Of a DNA stretch of 7,196 nucleotides, positions 1-5,252 are shown piece by piece. How positions within the stretch are numbered: the first letter of the stretch is position 1; every line of letters begins with the position of its first letter. The stretch is from positions 1 through 7,196 of the forward strand of contig DASQWC010000038.1 of assembly GCA_035640475.1 (NCBI GenBank). Reading direction: 5' to 3'. The translations under genes and the position numbers were made by a program. The DNA is from DASQWC01 sp035640475. GTDB taxonomy: Bacteria; Actinomycetota; JAICYB01. The notes below the pieces were generated by a model. That model was not told where the DNA came from. It did no database searches and saw only the letters and a program-made list of their open reading frames with translations.

Positions 1-594
1 CATGTCGGGGATGCCGCAGTCCTGACCGGGCTTGGCGCTGCCCTCGTCGAAGGCCGACATCGAGCCGACGACGGCAAAGGCCTTGTCGCAGGCCTCGAGC
101 ATGGCCGAGCGGTTCCCACCGGCGTCGGTCTTCGAATCGAGCGGCAAGACCTCGACCTGACGTCCGCAGATGCCGCCCTGGCTGTTGATATACGCCGACG
201 CAGCACGCGCCGCCTGGTGTGCGGATTGGAACAGGCCGGGCTGCACACCGGAGACGTCGGCGAGCGTGGCGACCGTGACCGATTTGGCCGTGACGCCCGT
301 GTCCGTGGCCTTGGAGGCGGCCGCACACGACTTCACACCGGCGCCGCCGCTCGACCCACCGCTCGCAACGGCGCCGCCACCGCCGCTGCCGGCCGCCGAG
401 CCGGTATCGCCGCCGGCGGCGGTTCCGCCGCCGTCGATCCCGGTCGCGCCGCTGCCCGTTCCGCCGCCGCTTGCCGTGCTACTGCCGGTCAAGACGGCGA
501 GCGCTCTTGTCCGCTCGGCGTTCGAGAGCCGGGAACCGCACGCGGATGCGAGCAACGCGAGAACAGCCAAGAGCACCACCGGCTGGCGTTTCAC
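1..594 (-). CDS. Lipoprotein substrate-binding protein of a LivK-type ABC transporter (N-terminal part)
   Basis: This is the first 198 residues of an extracytoplasmic, membrane-anchored solute receptor; the C-terminal part lies beyond the left edge. The GTG start at 594 is preceded by GGGGAGAGG at a 9-nt spacing, and no in-frame ATG lies nearby upstream. The signal peptide has K2 and R3, a hydrophobic core at about 5-16, and a lipobox ending LLASAC with C19 as the likely lipidated cysteine. Residues about 38-86 are a Gly/Ser/Ala/Thr-rich low-complexity linker. From about 88 the sequence resembles the N-lobe of type 1 periplasmic binding proteins (Peripla_BP_6), including VTVATLADVSG, a QAARAASAYINSQGG helix and GRQVEVLPLDSKTD. 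C90, C143, C169 and C193 could form disulfides outside the cell. No permease or ATPase gene is visible, so the ligand is unknown; such receptors bind amino acids but also aromatic and other acids. Position after a CoA ligase favours a carboxylic acid (inference). Confidence 0.88.
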   Translation of the reverse strand, partial: MKRQPVVLLAVLALLASACGSRLSNAERTRALAVLTGSSTASGGGTGSGATGIDGGGTAAGGDTGSAAGSGGGGAVASGGSSGGAGVKSCAAASKATDTGVTAKSVTVATLADVSGVQPGLFQSAHQAARAASAYINSQGGICGRQVEVLPLDSKTDAGGNRSAMLEACDKAFAVVGSMSAFDEGSAKPGQDCGIPDM

Positions 595-603
595 CGTGCC
601 CCA

Positions 604-612
604 CCTCTCCCC
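604..612 (-). promoter_or_regulatory. Ribosome binding site of the lipoprotein gene
   Basis: GGGGAGAGG on the minus strand lies 9 nt before the GTG at 594. It settles the start of the lipoprotein gene, since the only nearby ATG (on the minus strand around 626) is out of frame. It is the clearest Shine-Dalgarno sequence among the minus-strand genes; the other starts depend on overlap with the gene before. Confidence 0.6.
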
Positions 613-637
613 AAGGTGCCGACCATGATGGCACCTT
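613..637. repeat. Inverted repeat AAGGTGCC-N9-GGCACCTT in the ligase/lipoprotein gap
   Basis: Perfect 8-bp arms (613-620 and 630-637) flank a 9-nt loop. The element sits between the operator-like palindrome at 640-658 and the lipoprotein ribosome binding site at 604-612. On the minus strand a transcript reading through from the ligase would fold here just before the ribosome site. No T-run follows, so it is not a standard intrinsic terminator. It could be a second protein-binding site, an attenuating or RNA-stabilising hairpin, or chance in GC-rich DNA. Confidence 0.45.
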
Positions 638-639
638 CC

Positions 640-658
640 CTGACGACCCGTCAGATTT
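640..658. promoter_or_regulatory. Operator-like palindrome, copy 1, at the ligase stop codon
   Basis: The core CTGACG-ACC-CGTCAG (640-654) is a perfect inverted repeat with 6-bp arms and a 3-bp centre. With the following ATTT, the 19 nt CTGACGACCCGTCAGATTT match exactly, on the opposite strand, positions 4589-4571 inside the larger palindrome upstream of the operon. Here only one flank carries the extended ATTT arm. The core covers the TGA stop of the ligase (653-651) and lies 45 nt before the lipoprotein GTG. The form suits a dimeric helix-turn-helix repressor such as a TetR-family protein, but the regulator is not in the window. Confidence 0.65.
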
Positions 659-2099
659 CGGCTGCTTCCTGCTGCAAGCGTCTCCGGTCCACCTTGTGGA
701 AGTCGGTCAGAGGCAACTCCGTCATGACTTTGATTGCCTCGGGCAGCTTGTAGGCGGCCAGACGGCCGGCCGCGAACTCCCGCAAATCCTCGAGCGTGGG
801 TGCGTCACCGCGCGGGACGATCACCGCGACGCCGATCTCGCCCATCACGGCGTCCTCCTTCGGGACGACGGCGACGTCGGCGACGCGCGGGTGGGCGGCG
901 AGCACGGCTTCGACCTCCAGTGGGTACACGTTGTACCCGCCGCGGATGAACATCTCCTTGCTGCGGCCTGCGAGGCGCAGGCAGCCGTCCGGGTCGATGA
1001 AACCCAGGTCTTGCGTGTACAGCCAGCCGTCGCGGATGGCTGCGGCCGTGTTGTCCGGCTCGTTCCAGTACTCCGACATCATGGCCGGGCTGCGCAATGT
1101 GACCTCACCGACCTCACCGAGCGGAAGCTCGTTGCCGTTCTCGTCGCGAATCGCGAGATCAATGCCGTCGCGCGGGCGGCCGACCGTGTACATCGCCTCC
1201 TCGTCGGGCGCGTCGAAGGCGGTGAGCGTTCCGACACCGCCGGACTCCGTCGAGGAGTAGCGGACCGAATACGCGGCTTGGAAGCGGCGCTTGGCCTCTT
1301 CGATGAGCTCGGGCGACGACCGAGCTCCGCCGACGATGATCGCCTTCACGGCTGAGACGTCGTAGGAGTCGAAGTCCGGCAGCCGCAGCATCAACGCGAT
1401 CTGGGCGCCGATCCCACCGACCGACGGCATCTTGTGCTCGGTGATCAGCCGCAGCGCGTCGGCAGCGCGCCACCGCCGCAACAGATACATGCGCGCGCCC
1501 GTACGCAGATACCAGGGGAATTTCGTCATGAAGCCGACGTGCGGCATCTCGGTCGACACAAGCATCGGACCGCCGCCGCCCCACGCCCCGCCCGTGTCGA
1601 ACATCGTGATCGCCGCGAGCTGCCGGTTTCGGAAGACGGCGCCTTTCGGCTCCCCGGTCGTCCCCGACGTGAACACGATCGCGACGGGATGTTCCGGATC
1701 GACGCGGAGCCGCGGTGGCGCGTCCCCCGTCGGCAGCTCGTTGACGACTTCACGGTCGGATGGAAGGCCATCGGTGAGATCGTCGGCCGCGACGATCAGC
1801 TTCGGATCGGCACGCTCGACGATGCGCGCGCGCTCGTCTGCCGACAGTCGCGGATTGATGCCCGCGGTGATCGCGCCGATGCGCGCCGCCGCGAGATACG
1901 CGACGGCGTACTCGCGCGACGAGCGCATCGACAGGGCCACAACGTCGCCGTACCCGACGCCGAGCTCGAGCAGTCCGCCGGCTGCATCCTTGCTCGCTTT
2001 GTACAAATCGAGATACGTCGTCTCGACGCCGTCCGGATCGACGAGCGCGACTTGATCGCGGAAGCGGCGTGCCGCTTCTCTGACGACGCCCGGGATCAA
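651..2099 (-). CDS. ANL-superfamily acyl-CoA ligase (AMP-forming)
   Basis: This enzyme of 482 residues activates a carboxylic acid with ATP to an acyl-adenylate and then forms the CoA thioester. Visible motifs are the phosphate-binding loop TSGTTGEPKG (144-153), YSSTESGG (281-288, the A5 position), GWLYTQDLGFIDPDG (358-372, with the ribose-binding Asp) and the hinge GRSKEMFIRGGYNVYPLEVE (378-397). Near the C-terminus PLTDFHKVDRRRL carries the expected catalytic lysine K469, with His in place of the usual Gly before it. I chose the TTG at 2099 because it overlaps the thiolase stop as TTGA and puts the start at IPGVVREAARRF, where family members normally begin. An ATG at 2237 would add 46 Arg-rich residues inside the thiolase gene. 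Length is normal. The substrate cannot be read from the sequence; a fatty, branched or aromatic acid is possible. Last gene of the overlapping trio. Confidence 0.92.
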   Translation of the reverse strand: MIPGVVREAARRFRDQVALVDPDGVETTYLDLYKASKDAAGGLLELGVGYGDVVALSMRSSREYAVAYLAAARIGAITAGINPRLSADERARIVERADPKLIVAADDLTDGLPSDREVVNELPTGDAPPRLRVDPEHPVAIVFTSGTTGEPKGAVFRNRQLAAITMFDTGGAWGGGGPMLVSTEMPHVGFMTKFPWYLRTGARMYLLRRWRAADALRLITEHKMPSVGGIGAQIALMLRLPDFDSYDVSAVKAIIVGGARSSPELIEEAKRRFQAAYSVRYSSTESGGVGTLTAFDAPDEEAMYTVGRPRDGIDLAIRDENGNELPLGEVGEVTLRSPAMMSEYWNEPDNTAAAIRDGWLYTQDLGFIDPDGCLRLAGRSKEMFIRGGYNVYPLEVEAVLAAHPRVADVAVVPKEDAVMGEIGVAVIVPRGDAPTLEDLREFAAGRLAAYKLPEAIKVMTELPLTDFHKVDRRRLQQEAAEI

Positions 2100-3268
2100 C
2101 TTCGTTCGGTGCCGACGATCGAGACGAAGGACACCATCTCGCCGGGATAGCCGCCGAGGTTCTGCGTCATCGCGAGTTTGCGATCGTTCTGGATCTGGCG
2201 CTCGGGTGGCGCTTCGCGGCGAAGCTGCAACCAGCACTCGAAGATCATTCGGAGTCCCGTTGCGCCGACCGGATGCCCGAAGCTTTTCAGTCCGCCGTCC
2301 GGATTGACGGGCAGGTCGCCCGTGAGGTCGAACGCGCCGGCGAGGATCTCCTTGGGAGCCGCGCCGCGGGCACAGAACCCGAGGTCCTCCATCAAGACGA
2401 GCTCGGTGGGCGTGAAGCAGTCGTGGACCTCGGCCATCGCAAAGCTCGCGCGCGGGTCGTCGATGCCGGCCTGGCGATATGCGTCAGTGGCCGACGCTTC
2501 CACTTCGGGGAAGTGCGTGTAGTCGTAGGACGGGTCGGTCAGACCCGACCCCGATCCGGCCACGAACGACAGCGCCTTGATGTACAGCGGCTTGTCGGTG
2601 TACTTCTTCGCGTCCTCGGCCCGGACGACGATGGCCGCCGCGGCGCCGTCGGCCACGCCCGCGCAGTCGAGGACGCCGAGCTGACCGGCGACCTTCGGCG
2701 ACGCGCAGATCTGCTCCTTGCTCATCTCGCGGCGGAACTGCGCGCGCGGGTTCTTCGCGCCGTTTGCGTGGTTCCTCGACGCGATGTGTGCGAGTGCGTC
2801 GCGCATCTCCTCTTCCGAAACTCCGTAGCGATGCGCGTAGGCCGGGATCACGAGCGAGAACATCGCCGCCGCCGTCAGCGTGCGCTGCGTGCCGTCGCCC
2901 GGGATCGGGAAGGCGTTCAATCCCTGGTACCCGGAGTCCTTGACCTTCTCGACGCCGATCGCCATCGCGACGTCGTGGGCACCGGAAGCAACGGCAAACG
3001 CTGCGTTGCGCAGCGCTTCGGATCCGGACGCGCAGTAGTTCTCGACGCGCGTGATCGGCTTGTCGTCAAGGCCGAGTGAGCGCGCGAGCGTGATGCCGCT
3101 CATGCCCGATTGCGCCGTCCCCAGCCAGTAGGCGTCCGGCTGTGCGTCGGCCTGCTCGAGCGCTTCACGCGCAGCTTGCTGAAGGAGGTCGTCGGTGCCG
3201 CGGTCCCAGTGCTCGCCGAAGGGCGTGCAACTGGAGGCGATGATCGCGACTTTGTCCTTGATGCTCAT
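2096..3268 (-). CDS. SCP2-type thiolase-like acyl-CoA acyltransferase
   Basis: This 390-residue protein of the thiolase superfamily most resembles SCP2/SCP-x-like thiolases, which cleave 3-ketoacyl-CoA or condense acyl-CoA units. The probable nucleophile is C79 in VENYCASGSEAL. HDCFT (282-286) and GHPVGATG (331-338, H332) supply the other active-site elements. The C-terminal motif is NLGG (370-373), as in the SCP2 branch, in place of the CxG of classical thiolases. So unlike its upstream neighbour it keeps its catalytic residues. The ATG at 3268 overlaps the preceding stop as ATGA, with a GGAAGG 13 nt upstream. Thiolases of this branch often work with an OB-fold (DUF35) partner, as in the archaeal thiolase/HMG-CoA synthase complex and in steroid side-chain aldolases, and here such a partner is encoded immediately upstream. 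Direction of reaction and chain length are unknown. It lacks the C-terminal sterol-carrier domain of SCP-x. Confidence 0.9.
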   Translation of the reverse strand: MSIKDKVAIIASSCTPFGEHWDRGTDDLLQQAAREALEQADAQPDAYWLGTAQSGMSGITLARSLGLDDKPITRVENYCASGSEALRNAAFAVASGAHDVAMAIGVEKVKDSGYQGLNAFPIPGDGTQRTLTAAAMFSLVIPAYAHRYGVSEEEMRDALAHIASRNHANGAKNPRAQFRREMSKEQICASPKVAGQLGVLDCAGVADGAAAAIVVRAEDAKKYTDKPLYIKALSFVAGSGSGLTDPSYDYTHFPEVEASATDAYRQAGIDDPRASFAMAEVHDCFTPTELVLMEDLGFCARGAAPKEILAGAFDLTGDLPVNPDGGLKSFGHPVGATGLRMIFECWLQLRREAPPERQIQNDRKLAMTQNLGGYPGEMVSFVSIVGTERS

Positions 3269-4548
3269 CGAACAGGCTTCGCCTTCCAGAAGTAGTTGTG
3301 GATGCCGTCGGCCGTCGAGAGCTTGCGGAACGTCATCTCCACGCGGTCGCCGACCTTGAGTTGATCGGCGTCGACGTCGGTCATCTCCAGCGGGAACCTT
3401 CCCTCACCGTCGAAATCGACGATCGCGAACACGATGGGTGGGCTCGGCGAGTAGGCGAGCCGGTCGACTGTGAACGTCGCGATTGTCCCCTGCACGTCGG
3501 CGAAGCCACGGTCGTCGAGCTCGAAACCGAACTTCCAGTCGGAACCGCGCAGCGCGGCCGGGGCCGACACGCGAGCCGGCTCAGGGCGGTTCGGCGGTTC
3601 CGGGTGCACCATGCCTCTCCAGGAAAGGAATCGCGAGTAGGGCACGTCGGTCGCACTCGCGATCTGCGCCTCGACGGTTCGCTTGGGTCGCGCTTGCTTC
3701 GTCGTGCGGAAGACGAGCACGTCGGCCCCGTCGGCAAGCGATACGACGGCAACCGTCTGATCCGGCTCCGTGGATTCGAGCGCATTCGCGAGGAGCAGCA
3801 TCGCTTGCGCGGTTCCCGTGTCGCCCACGTTTTGGGAAAGATCGATCGTTCGCGCGACGCCCAGGCGTTTGGAGACGCGACGGACCGAGCGCGCGTGCAT
3901 ACCCGCGACGCACAGCACATCGATCTCGGTGACGTCGGCCTTCTTCAGCGCATCCGTCCATGCTTGCTCGGCCAGCGGCGCGTACATCGACTCGCCGAAG
4001 CGGTCCTCCCAGGTTTTGGATCGCTTGTCGCCGGGCATGCGCCACCTTTCGAGGAACTCTCGCGTCGCCGAGGCACCGCCGAGGTACTCGGCCACGACGT
4101 CGCCGTCACCGACGAGGGCGGCCGCGGCCGCGTCGCCCCCCTGCGACTCGTCGGTGCTCGTCGGCAGCCCCGTGCGCATGTCGGAGGAGACGACGAGGAT
4201 CGTCCCGTTGCTCTCGAGCGCCGCCTTGAGGGCCCCGATACCGGAACGAATCGCTCCGCCGACGTCCATGGCAGCCACGTCGTCGTCCAGGCGCAGGGCC
4301 GTGTGGACGGCGTTGGCGTTGGTCTTGTCCAGGTAGGCCGGCTCGGCCGTGGAGAACCATAGGGAGCCGGGCTTCGCGAGGGGGCCGAGATTGCGGGCGG
4401 CCTCGACGGCCATCGTCGTCGTGTCCTCGTCGAAGGAGGCGACCGACCGGGTGCCCTTCCCGCCTCCCGAGCCCATGACCTCACGGATCGCGGAGCGCTG
4501 GAGACGCCGGAAGGGGACGTAGCCGGCCGACGCGAGGATGCCTCTCAT
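3265..4548 (-). CDS. HMG-CoA-synthase-like domain fused to an OB-fold (DUF35) domain, cysteine-poor
   Basis: The protein has 427 residues. Residues 1-300 resemble the archaeal/actinobacterial HMG-CoA synthase-like branch of the thiolase superfamily: the opening GILASAGYVPFRRL, AEPAYLDKTNA with E69 where the catalytic Glu is expected, MDVGGAIRSG around the nucleophile position, and NVGDTGTAQAMLLLA. At that position I100 stands where synthases have Cys. Residues about 307-427 are a DUF35 OB-fold (RFLSWRG, GTIATFTVDRLAYSPSPP, GDRVEMTFRKL, HNYFWKAKPVR). The usual CxxC zinc ribbon between WKFGF and ADVQGT is reduced to seven residues. C213 is the only cysteine. The ATG at 4548 fits the usual family start; a TTG at 4572 would lie inside the palindrome. 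There is no clear ribosome site, so the message may be nearly leaderless. The role is probably as partner or scaffold for the adjacent thiolase rather than true HMG-CoA synthesis (inference). Confidence 0.85.
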   Translation of the reverse strand: MRGILASAGYVPFRRLQRSAIREVMGSGGGKGTRSVASFDEDTTTMAVEAARNLGPLAKPGSLWFSTAEPAYLDKTNANAVHTALRLDDDVAAMDVGGAIRSGIGALKAALESNGTILVVSSDMRTGLPTSTDESQGGDAAAAALVGDGDVVAEYLGGASATREFLERWRMPGDKRSKTWEDRFGESMYAPLAEQAWTDALKKADVTEIDVLCVAGMHARSVRRVSKRLGVARTIDLSQNVGDTGTAQAMLLLANALESTEPDQTVAVVSLADGADVLVFRTTKQARPKRTVEAQIASATDVPYSRFLSWRGMVHPEPPNRPEPARVSAPAALRGSDWKFGFELDDRGFADVQGTIATFTVDRLAYSPSPPIVFAIVDFDGEGRFPLEMTDVDADQLKVGDRVEMTFRKLSTADGIHNYFWKAKPVR

Positions 4549-4567
4549 AAGGGGAGTCTCAGTGTGG

Positions 4568-4596
4568 CCCAAATCTGACGGGTCGTCAGATTTGGG
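4568..4596. promoter_or_regulatory. Operator-like palindrome, copy 2, in the divergent promoter region
   Basis: The arms CCCAAATCTGACG (4568-4580) and CGTCAGATTTGGG (4584-4596) are perfect reverse complements around the centre GGT. The site occupies most of the gap between the operon start (ATG at 4548) and the antitoxin start (ATG at 4615), so a bound protein could control both directions. Its core repeats at 640-658. The TCTGAC in each arm could act as a -35 for the operon, with a weak CACACT 17-18 nt downstream on the minus strand, which would make operator and promoter overlap. Arm length and symmetry suit a TetR-family dimer; the binder is unknown. Confidence 0.75.
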
Positions 4597-4602
4597 TGGA
4601 TG

Positions 4603-4608
4603 TATCCT
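4603..4608 (+). promoter_or_regulatory. Possible -10 element of the toxin-antitoxin pair
   Basis: TATCCT lies 6 nt before the ATG at 4615. If used, transcription would start at or next to that ATG and give a leaderless message, which is common in Actinomycetota. No good -35 sits at normal spacing; the palindrome occupies that region, so binding there would probably block this promoter. Weak evidence. Confidence 0.25.
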
Positions 4609-4614
4609 TTACTC

Positions 4615-4863
4615 ATGACTCGAAAAGTAAAGAAACGCCGCAAGGGAATCACTCGCCTCTCGTCGAAGAACCAGGCAACGATCCCGGTGGCGATCCTGGA
4701 GGAAACGGGCGTGCGATCGGGCGATCCGCTTCGTGTTGAGGCGGCGGGCCCGGGCGAGATCCGGCTCGTCAGTGTGCGCGGACGCATCGAGCGCTTCGCC
4801 GGCACGCTGCCGTCAACCTACCCGAAGGGGTACCTGCGCAAGATCCGAGGCGAATGGCGCTGA
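4615..4863 (+). CDS. AbrB-fold antitoxin of a VapBC-type pair
   Basis: This small protein of 82 residues has a basic N-terminus (TRKVKKRRKG) followed by a SpoVT/AbrB swapped-hairpin signature: ITRLSSKNQATIPVAILEETGVRSGDPLRVE, then a strand pattern EIRLVSV. The C-terminal tail (IERFAGTLPSTYPKGYLRKIRGEW) is the kind of segment that wraps around and neutralises a PIN-domain toxin. I chose the ATG at 4615; an in-frame ATG at 4600 would add MYPLL but begins against the palindrome edge with no spaced ribosome site. The gene overlaps the toxin gene by 10 nt. Antitoxins of this type usually repress their own operon through the N-terminal DNA-binding domain, and the palindrome just upstream is one candidate target, although the second copy of its core near another gene argues for a different regulator. 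Confidence 0.85.
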   Translation: MTRKVKKRRKGITRLSSKNQATIPVAILEETGVRSGDPLRVEAAGPGEIRLVSVRGRIERFAGTLPSTYPKGYLRKIRGEWR

Positions 4864-5252
4864 TCGTCCTGGACGCGAGCGTTCTCATCGCGTTCCTGGA
4901 TCCGGACGACGAACTACACGAACGCTCGCGTGCTGCCCTTCACTCCCCGGACGTCGTCGACGGCGAGTGGGTCGTCCCCACGACGGTTTGCGCCGAGCTC
5001 CTCGTCGGGGCGCACCGGTCCGGCAAACGCGCTGTGGATCTGGTGAACAGCTTCATCGACGAAGGCATCGATCGTGTCGAGCCGATGACGTTACCGATCG
5101 CTCGCGGCGCAGCGCGCATCCGAGCCGAGCACTCGCGCCTGAGCCTGGCCGACGCATTCGTGATCGCCACGGGCGATGCCGTCAAAGCCGACGCCGTGCT
5201 GACCTCTGACGCTGCATGGGAGAGAGTCAGCGAACGGATCCGACTCGTCTAG
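4854..5252 (+). CDS. PIN-domain ribonuclease toxin (VapC-like)
   Basis: This 132-residue protein has full PIN-domain length. The acidic residues expected to hold the catalytic Mg or Mn ions are present: D7 in VLDASVLIAFLD, E48 in TTVCAELLVGA, D100 in SLADAFVIATG and D119 in VLTSDAAW. The last strand leads to ERIRLV, a normal end. VapC toxins are cytoplasmic RNases that cut tRNA or rRNA when released from the antitoxin; the target here cannot be read from sequence. The ATG at 4854 overlaps the antitoxin end by 10 nt, indicating coupled translation. Its TAG stop (5250-5252) shares the bases CTAG with the stop of the convergent minus-strand gene. No disruption is seen, so it appears intact. Confidence 0.88.
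   Translation: MALIVLDASVLIAFLDPDDELHERSRAALHSPDVVDGEWVVPTTVCAELLVGAHRSGKRAVDLVNSFIDEGIDRVEPMTLPIARGAARIRAEHSRLSLADAFVIATGDAVKADAVLTSDAAWERVSERIRLV

Noticed and set aside
471..1355. Long plus-strand open frame opposite the CoA ligase
   Set aside because: It is a high-GC shadow of the ligase, with Arg/Ala/Gly-rich sequence and no recognisable domain; the same holds for plus-strand frames at about 1434-2150, 2273-3079 and 3298-4362.
2080..2095. TCTGACGACGCCCG, resembling one half of the operator
   Set aside because: The second half does not match and it lies within the start of the ligase gene, so it is not counted as a third operator.
2100..2237. A 46-residue N-terminal extension of the CoA ligase from an ATG at 2237
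   Set aside because: It lies wholly inside the thiolase coding sequence, is Arg-rich and unlike ligase N-termini; the TTG at 2099 overlapping the thiolase stop gives the normal family start.
2531..2547. Inverted repeat CGGGTC-GGTCA-GACCCG
   Set aside because: It lies in the middle of the thiolase coding sequence and is unrelated to the CTGACG palindrome; short GC arms like this are expected by chance.
4549..4572. TTG at 4572 as the start of the HMGS-like/OB protein
   Set aside because: It falls inside the palindrome and adds eight residues not seen in the family; the ATG at 4548 begins at the expected conserved GILASAGYVP.
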